Shown: positions 9,637 to 19,532, numbered from the stretch's first letter. The stretch is 40,755 bases of DNA from Penium margaritaceum (GCA_023375785.1 SZWC01001563.1:64325-105079); one strand, 5' to 3'. Notes: a model not told the origin generated them from the letters alone. Made by a program: numbers and translations.

Positions 9637-9651
9637 GTGGGCCCATTACCC
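9637..9651 (-). other. Primer binding site of the LTR4 family (initiator tRNA-Met anticodon arm)
   Basis: The + strand reads GTGGGCCCATTACCC, one mismatch from the anticodon arm of plant-type initiator tRNA-Met. It is followed by TT and then TGTCAA, the inferred LTR edge. The same PBS-TT-TGT arrangement occurs at 13821, 26892 and 39616. Confidence 0.6.
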
Positions 9652-9997
9652 TTTGTCAATGCGCCGGATAGCAACGGTCTACAAAACGGGTCCCGACATG
9701 AGAGGCCACCAATCACTCTTCGTATTTCAACCAAGATAACATATCACCCTCGGAAAAGTATGGATCCATACTTAAGGTTCATTCCATTTGCAACCACACA
9801 AAGACCGCATGAAGGTCTTTAGTGTCTATCTTGGTTGGACACTCTGTGACAAGTATCAAAGGCAAGAACTGTAAATGGATGCATGCAAGGTACATGCTTT
9901 TGTACTTGCAGAACTTTGTTAATGCTTCTGCTTGCATTGGCTCCACAGGAGCCAACCTTAGCATACACTTCTACTTGACGTGTCCTAAGACTTCCAA

Positions 9998-10002
9998 GTG
10001 TC
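9998..10002. repeat. Target site duplication GTGTC, left copy
   Basis: GTGTC directly precedes the LTR1 terminus TGTTGG at 10003 and is repeated at 14515-14519, directly after the other LTR. Five bases is the usual copia duplication length. Confidence 0.9.
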
Positions 10003-10679
10003 TGTTGGCCTGAGGGTGAGTGTGTACCCTGGAGGGTCCCTAGCAGTGGCTGGTTCACACCACCAACTGTTTTTGGAGAGACTGAAACTGTGGAGGCAAC
10101 TGGTTCCAAGGATGGCAAAATCTGGTCAGAGATTGAGGCAGCATTTCTGGCCTGAATTTACTGGGTATGAACACTTTGATGAAGGCCTACAAGCAGTGGA
10201 ATTTTATAGCCACTGATCTAAGCTTTCCAGAACACCAAAGCATGCCAGATTTGGAGCTTCCTAGCAGATTCTATGGCTTCTAGAGTGCTCCTTGGAAGGC
10301 TGTCCTTTTCCCACCTAGGAAGGCATCCCTTCCCTAGATTCCTCAGCTTGCTTCTAGTAGGAGGGAAGGTGTCCAGAAGACCAAGACACCTCTAGATGCC
10401 TTGTAGGACAAGTCACCCCTTCTAGAAGGTGTGCCACCTTCCTGGACCCTCACCTGGCCTTCTAGAAACTTAAAGAGGAACTCTAGAGGTTGAGCCAGCT
10501 TCGTAGCATCTATTTTCCACCTCCCTTGAGGCAGGGCAGAATTTCATCTTGTGGGACTTGAACCCGGGCCCCTGCCTCTAGAGGTGGACACTATTAACCA
10601 CTAAGCCACTAAGGCTTTTCTTTTTTTAGTGTTCCTTTTTGGAGTCACTCCTGCCATGGTGAGGAGCATTACTCCAACA
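10003..10679 (-). repeat. LTR1 3' LTR
   Basis: It is 677 bp, TGTTGG to CCAACA, and matches 13838-14514 along its whole length with scattered substitutions, a few percent by eye. It contains the tRNA-like segment at 10550-10611. The polypurine tract lies immediately upstream in - sense. Confidence 0.93.
10550..10611 (-). other. tRNA-like A-box/B-box segment in LTR1 (3' copy)
   Basis: On the - strand TGGCTTAGTGG (10608-10598) fits the A-box consensus TGGCNNAGTGG. GGTTCAAGTCC (10564-10554) fits the B-box GGTTCRANNCC. The spacing is tRNA-like. It is not called a tRNA gene because the acceptor and anticodon arms do not fold cleanly. Confidence 0.75.
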
Positions 10680-10690
10680 ATCTCCCCCTT
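10680..10690 (-). other. Polypurine tract of the LTR1 element
   Basis: The - strand reads AAGGGGGAGAT, immediately followed by the LTR start TGTTGG. This is the usual position and composition of the plus-strand primer. A similar GCAAGGGAGAGAT precedes the LTR2 and LTR3 3' LTRs. Confidence 0.85.
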
Positions 10691-10940
10691 GCGCATCACC
10701 CATGGCAGTTGTCCATGCTTAATCTGCAACTCACGAGCCTCTCTCCTCATGCGAGGCTTACATTTTATTGCTCCCTCTCACTCAGCCCCATCCTTCTTGT
10801 GCAGTGCCACATTCACGCTCCTCTTGCGTGAAGAAGACTTGTGCAAACCCTGTCCAGATGCCCTTGCCGGCATCGTACCTTTTTGTCTTTCTTTGCACAC
10901 GGTTAATCGTGCAAGGCTCTTGAGGCGGTTGTTGTTGTTG

Positions 10941-11587
10941 CTATCCCCTTTCAATGCCATCCTCTCCAAGCACCTGCTCCCCCTCTCTTGGAGAGCTTGG
11001 AGACATCGGTCGACTCCCCGCCTCCACGTCCATCTGCGGTGCTTCAGATTCTTCGTCCAAACCGGCCGGAACATATTCTTCCGGTCGCACATCACTCGGG
11101 CGATCCTCTCCGGCTGGTGCTGCTGCGAGGACGTCACCCTCATTCACGACCTCCGGCGTTTCCCCCTGAAGGCGTGGGATCCACTCCCGCCTCTTGGAAA
11201 GAGCTGCCTCCTTGTCTGTCCAATGGCTTTTCTCGTCGACGTGACGTCGCGACTCCGCACAATCTGCTGCCTTCTTGGGTCAAAGAGCCGATACGCCTTG
11301 CTTCCACTCTCATATCCAAGGAAAACACACCGGCGGGTACGCGGGTCCAGCTTGCTCCGTCCCTCACGTGCCTGCACCATTGCATGTGCAACACAACCAA
11401 ACGTGCAAAGGTGATCCACCGCAGGATTCCTCCCTCTCCACACCTCTTGTGGCGTCTTCCACGCATTGCTCTCCTTGTCCTTCAATTGCTTGGTCGACAT
11501 GAGATTCATGATGTACGCTGCTGTCCTTGCCGCCTCCGCCCAATACCGTTGTGTAAGGCCGGTGTTGCTGAACATGGATCGCACCAT
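10941..11587 (-). pseudogene. Copia integrase C-terminal part and IN-RT linker (LTR1)
   Basis: In - sense this continues the integrase: YWAEAARTAAYIMNL, then TPQEVWRGRNP, then an FGC motif and FLGYESGSKAYRLFDP, the usual copia integrase end and GKGY-like region. The frame breaks near 11147. A second frame (11147-10941) then encodes an acidic, Pro/Ser-rich linker of the kind found between copia integrase and RT. No RT follows; the remaining sequence to the polypurine tract (10690) is noncoding. Loss of RT looks like a deletion at the end of this linker. Confidence 0.8.
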
Positions 11588-13313
11588 GTTAAAGATTGTG
11601 CGATTCGCTCTCTCTGCGACGCCATTCTGTTGTGGGGAGTGTGGAGTTGTTTTCTACCACTCAATCCCCTTGCTCTTCATCCACCCAAGGCACGCCGCAT
11701 ATTCACCGCCATTGTCACTCCGGAACGCCTTCACCTTCAACTCTGTTTGCTGCTCCACATGAGCCACAAACTCTTGCATGCACGCAAGGCCCTCACTCTT
11801 CCGCTTCATTGGGTAGAGGTAGGGTTTCTGGCTGTGGTCATCGATGAAGGTGAGGAAGAAGCGAGCTCCGCCGATGGAGCTCTCAAGCGGTCCACACACA
11901 TCTGTATGTACCACGACCAGTTTTTCCAATGTACGCGTCCCCTTGGCGACAAACGGCTGCCGAGTTGATTTGCCAATGATGCATGGCTCACACACGGTCT
12001 CCTTGGTTCCATCAAGGCCGCTGATTTGGAGACCCCGCACCACTTCCCTCTTAGCCATCTCCTTCACGGTCGATGGAGAAATGTGGCAGAGTCNCCGCAT
12101 ATTCACCGCCGTTGTCACTCCGGAACGCCTTCACCTTCAACTCTGTTTGCCGCTCCACATCAGCCACAAACTCTTGCATGCACGCAAGGACCTCACTCTT
12201 CCGCTTCATTGGGTAGAGGTAGAGTTTCCGGCTGTGGTCATCGATGAAGGTGAGGAAGTAGCGAGCTCCGCCGATGGAGCTCTCAAGCGGTCCACACACA
12301 TCTGTATGTACCACGACCAGTTTTTCCAATGTACGCGTCCCCTTGGCGACAAACGGCTGCCGAGTTGATTTGCCAATGATGCATGGCTCACACACGGTCT
12401 CCTTGGTTCCATCAAGGCCGCTGATTTGGAGACCCCGCACCACTTCCCTCTTAGCCATCTCCTTCACGGTCGATGGAGAAATGTGGCAGAGTCCGTGGTG
12501 CCATAGGTCCAGGTCTCCTCCATCCTTCGTTGCAAGATTGGCGGCGTTGGACCCCACCCGGCTGCTAAGGATCTTCGCGCGTAGCAGGTACAAGTCTTCC
12601 TCCCACTTGGCATGCGTAATCAAATCACCTTTGCCCTCTTTGCAAATGATGGCCTCCTTCTTTGTGAACAGCACCTCAAGTCCCTTGTCGGTAAGGCGGC
12701 TGTTGGAGAGTAGGTTTGCCCCAAAGTTAGGCATATGCAGCACATCGTAGATTGTGCTCGTGACAGGTTTGCCGTCCACAATGGACTCAATGCTGACGTT
12801 ACCCTCACCAGCCGCCACCTCTGTTTTTCCATTGGCCACCGTCATGCGTCTCTCCGAGGCGCCGTAGGTGATAAATGCCGCCCTGTTGCATTGCGTGTGG
12901 CGGCCTGATCCGGAGTCGATGACAGCAACTCCCGGATCCTTCAAGTTGGTGGAGTTGTACGCCATAAGGGCGTGCTCATCTTTCTTCCCACCCCGCTGCG
13001 ACCGATCTGTATTCTTCTTGGGACATTTGCGTTCGTAGTGGCCCTCCTTGCCGCAGTTGAAGCACTCCCCCTTCTTTTCACCCTTCTTTGTGCCCTGTTT
13101 GGCACCCTTCCACTTGTCGCCTCGGCCTCCACTTTGAGGTCGAACCGTGTAAGCTGAACTTGATACCGCTGCACTCTCTCGACCACTACGTTGCATCCAC
13201 TCATTGCGCACGTACTCAGCAACCTTCGGGTACTTCAGCTCGTTGGAAGGCCAGCCACCAAGGACTATGATCATGGGACTCCAACTGTCTGGCAAGGCGA
13301 GAAGGAGGATCAT
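11588..13313 (-). pseudogene. Copia gag C-terminus, protease and integrase (LTR1)
   Basis: In - sense the frame begins just after the stop at 13317 and continues the gag. It contains a CCHC zinc knuckle (CFNCGKEGHYERKC, near 13060), a protease active site VIDSGSGRH (near 12915), a gag-pre-integrase HHCC region (HGLCHIS, then CEPCIIGK) and the integrase core. D is in VHTDVCGP and D in FRSDNGGEY; E is in GVAER, read near 11610. The 399-bp assembly duplication with N at 12094 interrupts the core. One TAG precedes KTTP near 11654, where relatives have a sense codon. Apart from the duplication the catalytic residues are visible, so decay is light. Confidence 0.85.
11695..12493. repeat. Direct repeat flanking a 1-N gap (11695-12093 and 12095-12493)
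   Basis: Two 399-bp copies abut the single N at 12094 on each side, with only a handful of differences. They duplicate the middle of the LTR1 integrase and would make the protein impossible. The small differences fit two alleles or haplotypes joined without merging. Confidence 0.88.
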
Positions 13314-13316
13314 AAC

Positions 13317-13796
13317 TTACAACTGAGAGTCGACCTCCCAACCCGTGGCTACGCACTCCGCTGCAAGGGACTCAATCTGTTGCATGATCTCCATGATGTT
13401 GTCGCCTTCGTTGGCTCGGAGGGTGACGAGCCATTTGAAGATGAAGAGCTGATTGGCAAGGTTGCTTGACTGGTAGATGGAGCAGAGTTTTGACCATGCG
13501 TCCACGGCCAGGGTGCATCCTTGGATGTGCCCAAGTTGTGGTGGGCATAACGTGGACACAAGGAGCGCCAATGCCTTTTTGTTGCGCTTCTTGTATGCCT
13601 CCTTCACCTCAACCGTTGCAGTCTCTGGTGGAGCAGTCTCATCACCTTCTACCAGCTCAAGCAGTCCCTTGTCGTCGAGGAAGACCTCAAACTGCCACCT
13701 CCACAAGGCAAAGCCTGTCCCATCAAACTTAAGGACAGCGCGCTTGCTCTCTTGCTCGCTGGTTGCCATGTCTTGTTGTTGGAAGCGTGAAATCAA
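13317..13796 (-). pseudogene. Copia gag, N-terminal part (LTR1)
   Basis: In - sense, 159 residues from ATG at 13796 form a copia gag capsid region (UBN2/retrotran_gag type). LKFDGTGFALWRWQFEV lies near the start and LANQLFIFKWLVTLRANEGD later. TAA at 13317-13319 interrupts the frame just before VMILLLALPDSWSPM, where relatives read QAMILLMALPESWSPM, so a sense codon became a stop. The next frame carries straight on with the gag C-terminus and zinc knuckle. It starts 25 bp after the primer site. Confidence 0.85.
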
Positions 13797-13820
13797 GCTG
13801 GCTCTGAACCCCTTAGAGGT

Positions 13821-13835
13821 GTGGGCCCATAACCC
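13821..13835 (-). other. Primer binding site, LTR1 (half initiator tRNA-Met)
   Basis: The + strand GTGGGCCCATAACCC is identical to 15 nt of the anticodon arm of plant initiator tRNA-Met, so the - strand element RNA is complementary to it. TT then separates it from the LTR at 13838. This resembles Drosophila copia and Ty5, which prime with an internally cleaved initiator tRNA. Confidence 0.8.
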
Positions 13836-13837
13836 TT

Positions 13838-14514
13838 TGTTGGCCTGAGGGTGAGTGTGTACCCTGGAGGGTCCCTAGCACTGGCTGGTTTACACGACCA
13901 TCTGTTTTTGGAGAGACAAAAACTGTGGAGGCAACTGGTTCCAAGGATGGCAAAATCTAGTCAGAGATTGAGGCAGCATTTTTGGCCTGAATTTACTGGG
14001 TATGAACACTTTGATCAAGGTCCACAAGCAGTGGCATTTTATAGCCACTGATCTAAGCTTTCTAGAGCACCAAAGCATGCCAGATTTGGAGCTTCCTAGC
14101 AGATTCTATGGCTTCTAGAGTTCTCCTTGGTAGGGTGTCCTTTTCCCACCTAGGAAGGCATCCCTTCCCTAGATTCTTCAGCTTGCTTCTAGTAGGAGGG
14201 AAGGTGTTCAGAAGACCAAGATACCTCTAGATGCCTTGTAGGACAAGTCACCCCTTCTAGAATGTGTGCCACCTTCCTGGACCCTCACCTGGCCTTCTAG
14301 AAACTTAAAGAGGAACTCCAGAGGTTGAGCTAGCTTCCTAGCATCTGTTTTCCACCTCCATTGAGGCAGGGCAGAATTTCATCTTGTGGGACTTGAACCC
14401 GGGCCCCTGCCTCTAGAGGTGGACACCATTAACCACTAAGCCACTAAGGCTTGTCTCTTTTTAGTGTTCCTTTTTGGAGTCACTCCTGCCATGGTGAGGA
14501 GCATTACTCCAACA
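13838..14514 (-). repeat. LTR1 5' LTR
   Basis: It is 677 bp, TGTTGG to CCAACA, and the partner of 10003-10679. It abuts the primer site on one side and GTGTC on the other. Confidence 0.93.
14385..14446 (-). other. tRNA-like A-box/B-box segment in LTR1 (5' copy)
   Basis: On the - strand the A-box TGGCTTAGTGG is at 14443-14433 and the B-box GGTTCAAGTCC at 14399-14389. It begins about 70 nt into the LTR, in element sense. Confidence 0.75.
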
Positions 14515-14519
14515 GTGTC
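14515..14519. repeat. Target site duplication GTGTC, right copy
   Basis: It matches 9998-10002 and directly follows the LTR1 terminus. Confidence 0.9.
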
Positions 14520-14594
14520 ATCCTCAAGGTAGGCTCTAGTAAGCTTCCTAGAAGCTTCCTGTCCCATTTTGGGCCACATAGAAGAATGCGGCCA

Positions 14595-14652
14595 TCGCGG
14601 GGTTTGAGATCGCGACTCATGAGGTCCGGCGCATGTCCCAACTAGGCCACAA
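14595..14652 (-). other. tRNA-like A-box/B-box segment in LTR4
   Basis: On the - strand TGGCCTAGTTGG (14649-14638) fits the A-box and GATCTCAAACC (14611-14601) is a weaker B-box. It lies about 180 nt into the inferred LTR4. The family is different from LTR1, so the tRNA-like unit is not simply a shared recent copy. Confidence 0.6.
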
Positions 14653-14835
14653 TGTTGTGTTTCATATGATGATCTCGAGGGGATATACCCATTATGGGCA
14701 GTGCATTCCTGGCCTATCTCAGAACAGACCAAGAGGACATACTCCATAGAGCAGTGCATGCCTTGTCTTTCCATACAACCTGCCAGCTAACCAGTGGACA
14801 AGGTCCATACCATTCAATAGAGGAGAACATAAATG

Positions 14836-15877
14836 TAGATTCAGATGAGGAAGGACATGTTGGAGCACAGGAAGCACTAGAAGCAAAACATTTGAACACA
14901 AAACCACAAGAAAATGCAACCACCGGGCTTGTTCATTCTAGGCTGTGCACATCCTCTAAGAACTTGTGGCACAGGCGCTTTGGACACGTTGCTCATCGCG
15001 CTCTGGAGCTCATGGAAAAGCAAGAGCTAGTGCAAGGGATGGAGCTAGGTAATGAGGCGGAGGGACCCACGATTATGTGTGAGCCCTACCTTCGAGGTAA
15101 GGTGAAAATGAAACCCTTCAAACGCAATGGCATGCACGCTCTTGCACCCTTTGACCTCGTCCATTCTCACGTGTGTGGTCCCTTTTGCGTACCGTCAAAT
15201 GGAGGTAGAAGATCTTTCCTAATATGTATCAATGACAACAGCCGCAAAGTCTAGATATACTTTCTCAAACAGAAAAGTGAGGTGAAGGAGAATCTGAGGC
15301 CTTTGTCGCAAAAGTTGAGCGATAGAGTGGAAACAAGGTGAAGGCATTCAGGACAAAAAATGGGGGAGAGTACAAAGCCTGCACAGAGTGGCTCAAGTTG
15401 CAAGGAATGCAACATCAGAAAACTACCCCCCTACTAAGCACAAAGCAACGGTGTAGCAGAGAGGATGAACCAAACCATCCTTGGCATGAAAAATTGCATG
15501 CTCTTTGACGCCAAGCTGCCTCCCAGGTTCTGGCCTGAAGTATCATGACCTGCTACCTACCTTGTGAGCATCACACCTGTAGCAGCTCTACAAAGGAGGG
15601 GCAAGAAGAAGTAGAAACAGTAGCTGAAAACGCCTCAAGAAGCATGGTCAGGCAGGAAACCGGACACCTCCCATCTCTAGGTGTTTGGTTGCACAAACTT
15701 TTCCAAGGTCAAGGCCGGTGAGGGCCCTGGAAAGCTCGATGCAAGAGCACAAAAATGCAATTTCATCGGCTATGTCACCACCCACAAAGCATATAGACTG
15801 TGGGACCAAGGGGCCAAGAATGCCATCTGCGGCAAAGACGTGGATTCCCACAAAAGATCTGTGAGTAAGGAAGTGTT
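14836..15877 (+). pseudogene. Copia gag-pre-integrase and integrase (LTR2, +)
   Basis: In the first frame (to 15254), DEEGHVGAQEALE leads into KNLWHRRFGHVAHRAL (the HHCC region) and VHSHVCGPF, where relatives have VHSDVCGPF or IHTDVCxPF. The first catalytic Asp is thus His here. A stop follows at 15252 after CINDNSRKV. Later pieces in shifted frames give NGVAERMN-like sequence near 15450 and FGCTNFSKVKAGEGPGKLD to YKAYRLWDQGAK (15681-15830). The coding similarity ends at VSKEVF (15877), where foreign sequence begins. It is clearly non-functional. Confidence 0.8.
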
Positions 15878-16425
15878 CATCCTCTCTGTATATGTTTTCC
15901 CTCCGGTGTGGACCTGAGAGCGCAGGGCATGCTGCCCCAGAGAGTGGAGGTGGTGCACCTTGAGGCGCCAATGCTTTACGACGCCGGACGACCACTGGCA
16001 CCCATCCGTCCGGCGTCCCTTGTGTGTTCGCCTCCCTCTCGCAGCATTGCCTCTCCACTATCCTCTCTAGCATTGCTTTATGTTTGGATGACATTGGAAA
16101 CTGTCTCAGGAACCTAGAGTATTCCACTGCCTTTTAGAAACTTTGTTTGTGGTTTGGGTTGCAGACCTAGTTTGGGGCGTTGTGCCCCTTTAGCATGACA
16201 CTCCAAGGCTTTTTCCTCGCTCGAGTTTGGTACGCAAGCCAGCTTCACTCGCTCGCTTGACGGGTGGGCCTCGCTTCTCGAGACTCACCCACTGGAGCTT
16301 AGCTGCTCAAGCCTGACACTCAGGTTTTTCACCGAAAACCATGGCTAACTTGTAAACCCACGTGTATCCTACTTGTTTCTCCACCAAAGTAAATGAGAGC
16401 GGTTGCATTGGAATTGAAGCAACTT
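15878..16425. other. Insertion of non-copia sequence inside the LTR2 (+) integrase-RT linker
   Basis: Relatives run directly from VSKE to LLELE; here about 550 bp intervene before coding similarity resumes with RELLKLKDTPKQGEW at about 16426. The insert has no recognisable protein. It contains a perfect 11-bp inverted repeat, GACGCCGGACG (15980-15990) and CGTCCGGCGTC (16007-16017), and several CTCG/CGAG-rich stretches near 16210-16290. The edges are approximate and no target duplication is clear. Confidence 0.6.
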
Positions 16426-18362
16426 TCTCAAAGAGAGCTTCTCAAACTCAAGGACACTCCAAAACAGGGAGAGTGGCTTACTCTTCTTGAGGAGGGAGAC
16501 GAAGCACCATTACAATAGCATGAGCTAGGTGCTACAACAGGGAGAGGAGCTAATGGATATGACTTGGAGGAATCAGAAACTGATTCCGACTTATCGGATC
16601 CTCCTCACTATGAGGATGCTTCCTCTCCCATCATCAACGATGAAGTAGACCTCCAGCCTCAACATCAACAGCAACAGCAAGCAGGTCCAAGGAGCAGTTC
16701 ACGCCTCTAAGTACCTCAGCAACATTACAACGCATATAGGGATGAATGGACAGGCTTCAATTATTCTTTCATGGTTCAATAGAAGCCAATGTTAGTCGCA
16801 CAGGCACTCACACAGCCCAAAAAAGCGGAGTGGGATGAAGCAATTTGTAGTGAGCTCAGCTCCATCAAGGACAATGGAACACGGGTGCTGGTGGACAGAC
16901 CTGCCGGGAGTCACATTGTGGGGTCCAAGTGGGTGCTAAAAGCAGAAACAAAACACAACAGTAAGATAAACAAGTGCAAGGCACGGGTGGTAGCAAAGGG
17001 GTTCTCTCAATGGCCTGGCCCAGAGTATGATGAGACCTTTGCTTCAGTTGTGACGTTGGCCTCCATCCGTTCAATGCTCGCCATTGGTGCTGCCGAGAAC
17101 ATGGAGGTCCACCAAGTGGATCTCAAGACAGCCTTTCTCTATGACAAACTTGGCGAGGAGGTATTGATGGAGGTTCCATAGGGGGTACATGATCTCCAGG
17201 GGAAGGTGTGCAGATTGGTGAAGGCGCTTTATGGGCTAACACAAGCGCCAAGACTTTGGTACGAGGAGATCGATACATTCATGGCCAAGGAGTCCTTCAT
17301 GCACTGCAACAATGACCCTAGCATGTATGTGCATGAGAGCAACAAAGGGACTATGTTGGTCACCTTGTACGTTGATGACCTGATTCTATGCTCTTCTTCA
17401 ACACGATTGCTAGACGATCTCAAGGGGCAGCTGAGTAGCAGATTCGAGATGAAGGACATGGGTCCTCTTGACTTTTATCTTGGAATTTCCATGAAGTATG
17501 ATAGAACAACAGGTACCTTCAGTTTGAACCAGAAAAAGTACATTGACTCCATCCACAAACGATACGACATGGCAAATTGGAACCTTGTCAGCACACCCAT
17601 GAGCTCAGAGTGCAAGCTCTCCTCCTCGATGTCTCCATCCAACAAAGCGGAGTAAACTGACATGCTGGGCATCCCATATCAGTTTGTAGTGGGCAGTCTG
17701 ATGTGCACCATGGTCGCCACCCGACCAAATATGGCCCATGCTGTTTGGCAGGTGAGCCGGTTTGTGGCCAATCCTGGTCAAATTCACTGGCAGGCTGTGA
17801 AGCGCATCATGCGCTACCTTCAAAGAACGCGGCACGTAGGGGCTCCAGTTTGGAGGCATCGGTGGATCTGTGTCGGTCCGTCTCATGTGTTAGACTGATG
17901 CTGATTGGGAGGGAACATCGACGAGAGAAAATCTACCTCCGGCTTTGTGTGCATGTTGAGTGGAGGTGCAGTTAGTTCGACAAGTCGCGAACAGGAATGT
18001 GTCTCTCTGTCAACATCGGAAGCTGAGTACACTACCTTGGCTGAGGTTTTTTTTAAGAGATGACGTGGCCACAAAGATTGCTATCTGAGATGAAGGCACC
18101 ATAGGCAACAGCAACGGTAATCAAGATTGACAACATGACCACAATTGACATGTCCAAGAGCCCCATCCTGTCCAGGCGCACAAAGCACATCAAGATCCAC
18201 TACCATTATGCTCAACACTTGCTCTACAAGAAGACAATGGAGCTCGAGTATGTCGGTACCAAGCTCAATAGGGCTGACATCCTTACAAAGCCACTGGAAA
18301 AGGATCTCCACCAGGCAGGCAGGCAAGGTATTGGCATGGTCAACGCAAGTGATGACGAATGA
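16426..18362 (+). pseudogene. Copia linker, reverse transcriptase and RNase H (LTR2, +)
   Basis: The linker near 16480-16720 (TPKQGEWLTLLEEGDEAP, then an acidic and Gln-rich stretch) has several stops. RT begins at about 16789 (WDEAICSELSSIKDNGT, then GSKWVLKAE, then VVAKGFSQ). Stops include TAG at 17179-17181 after EVP. From 17206, VKALYGLTQAPRLWYEE leads to LYVDDLILCSS, so the YVDD polymerase site is intact. RNase H continues from 17662 (MVATRPNMAHAV) through broken frames to SRRTKHIKIHYHYA and RADILTKPLEKDLHQAG (18135-18362). Catalytic motifs survive, but at least five breaks make this a pseudogene. Confidence 0.85.
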
Positions 18363-18384
18363 TGATGATCGCTGACGCAAGGTG

Positions 18385-18397
18385 CAAGGGAGAGATT
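18385..18397 (+). other. Polypurine tract, LTR2 (+)
   Basis: CAAGGGAGAGAT lies directly before the LTR start TGTTGAAT at 18398. The same tract, mirrored, is at 21970-21981 before the LTR2 (-) 3' LTR. Confidence 0.75.
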
Positions 18398-19051
18398 TGT
18401 TGAATGTTTTTGCCCCTTGTTCAGTATTGCAGGATGGATCAGGAATGCTATGCCCCTTGTGGAGGTATGACCCCTGGATTCGTTGTAGTGTGACTCAACT
18501 ATGATCTGTCTCTTGTGAGATATGACTTGTGAGTACACCATGTGGGTGAGTGCTTACCTTGGCAATTTTGTTGATTTGGCCAGGTCAGAGGTCATGAGTT
18601 CAATCCTGGCCCCATGCACATCTTGTTTGCTATGGAAGCTTCCAAGAAACAAATTCCGTAGCTTCTTGGATGCTACATGGTTGGTTTGTCACCTTGACAC
18701 TAGGATGTTTATGTGTCAAGCCCACAACTTAAGTCTGTTGGTGATGTAGCTGGTTCAGACCACTTCCCAGGAATGTGCTTCTGAGTTCTAGGACTGGACA
18801 GACAGCTATACAAGGACTTTTCTTGCATGTTCATCAAATAACCCTTGCTTGATGCTCTCTTGCATATTGACGACTTGAGCTCTTCTTGAGATGTAGTGCT
18901 AAGGCGTTAATACGCTTGAAGGTTAAATGTATGCCTGATCAAGTTTGGGGTGCATGACACATGTCAACAAAGGAAGAAGGTGTAATAAACTTTGTGATAT
19001 CTTAGGGTTTCGCGGCTTCTCTACCAGAGGCTGTTAGCTCAGTAGCTAACA
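18398..19051 (+). repeat. LTR2 3' LTR (+ element)
   Basis: It is 654 bp, TGTTGAAT to GTAGCTAACA. It matches 21313-21968 in reverse orientation along its length, with moderate divergence. The tRNA-like segment is at 18541-18612. Confidence 0.85.
18541..18612 (+). other. tRNA-like A-box/B-box segment in LTR2 (+ copy)
   Basis: TGGGTGAGTGC (18543-18553) resembles the A-box; the other copies have TAGGTGAGTGG, closer to consensus. GAGTTCAATCC (18596-18606) resembles the B-box. The order is correct, with about 42 nt between. It lies about 145 nt into the LTR. Confidence 0.65.
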
Positions 19052-19334
19052 ATTGTCTCTCCCACTGCATCCATAGTCAAGACAATGAAGGTGCTTCTAC
19101 AGTCCACCTATAAAAGGAAATGATGCCATCTCTGCTTGAGTTTGTCTTGGCATGAAACTGGAGCGTAACTGTAAAGTATGCACTCTGATTTTTCACCAGG
19201 CTACATCAATTTACAGCCTAGGAGAGTATTTTACATCACTACTGACTGCTGTTCCCACTATGTCCACAGCAATGATGCCTTATGGCAAGTGATTTCTGAA
19301 GTATTTCGATGTGCCATAGCTAGGAGGGGGGGCA

Positions 19335-19500
19335 GTGGACGTCATAAGCTACCTCACTGGCATTGGCTTGCTTATGTACCTAATGATAATAAGGCGCACT
19401 GATGTGGCTTTTGCTGTCAACTTCATAGCACAGTTTTTGCACCAGCAGATTTCACAAAGTCTCAAGGCAGCCCTCCATGAAGTTTATTATGTTCTCTCTA
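19335..19500 (+). pseudogene. Copia relic, RT end/RNase H connection (unrelated older copy)
   Basis: In one + frame the sequence GLLMYLMIIRRTDVAFAVN followed by FIAQFLHQQ matches the conserved copia segment GSLMYLMxATRPDIAFAVN..QFLxxP after the polymerase domain. The flanks to 19178 and beyond 19532 only weakly suggest more of the same. The lineage differs from LTR1-LTR4 (QFLHQ instead of VSRFV). Confidence 0.6.
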
Positions 19501-19532
19501 TAGTGCAAGTGCTTCTTTGCTCTTTTCCATAA

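Larger units (their letters stand above)
10003..14514 (-). mobile_element. LTR1-family copia element, complete ends but without reverse transcriptase
   Basis: Two 677-bp LTRs (13838-14514 and 10003-10679) begin TGTTGG and end CCAACA, and are flanked by GTGTC on both sides. In - sense the order is 5' LTR, PBS, gag, protease, integrase, Pro/Glu-rich linker, polypurine tract, 3' LTR. The internal part is only 3158 bp, about 400 bp of it an assembly duplication. RT and RNase H are missing between the linker and the polypurine tract. This looks like an internally deleted, non-autonomous derivative that still has all cis signals. It is inserted into an LTR4-family LTR. Confidence 0.92.
9654..14829 (-). 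repeat. LTR4-family 5' LTR, split by the nested LTR1 element (9654-10002 and 14520-14829)
   Basis: Removing the LTR1 element and one copy of its GTGTC duplication leaves about 659 bp, close to the other families (about 655-689 bp). The right edge is inferred from TGTTCTCC on the - strand at 14829, and from similarity to the start of LTR3: both share GGCATGCACTGCTC and TGGAGTA in the same order. The left edge abuts the primer site. It carries the tRNA-like segment at 14595-14652. To the right lies coding sequence of the LTR2 element on +, the probable insertion target. The edges are inference. Confidence 0.5.
14830..19051 (+). mobile_element. LTR2-family copia element, 5'-truncated and decayed (+)
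   Basis: Coding remnants run in + order: gag-pre-integrase, integrase, RT, RNase H, then a polypurine tract and a full 3' LTR (18398-19051). The 5' half (gag, protease, 5' LTR) is absent; the left edge is the inferred LTR4 insertion. Many stops and frameshifts, and an insertion at about 15878-16425, show that it is old. Confidence 0.85.

Noticed and set aside
10629-12368. Long + strand frames of 261 and 326 residues
   Set aside because: They lie antisense to the LTR1 integrase, whose motifs are unmistakable on the - strand.
11695-12493. Genuine tandem duplication in the integrase
   Set aside because: The boundaries coincide exactly with an N, and three other gaps show the same pattern.
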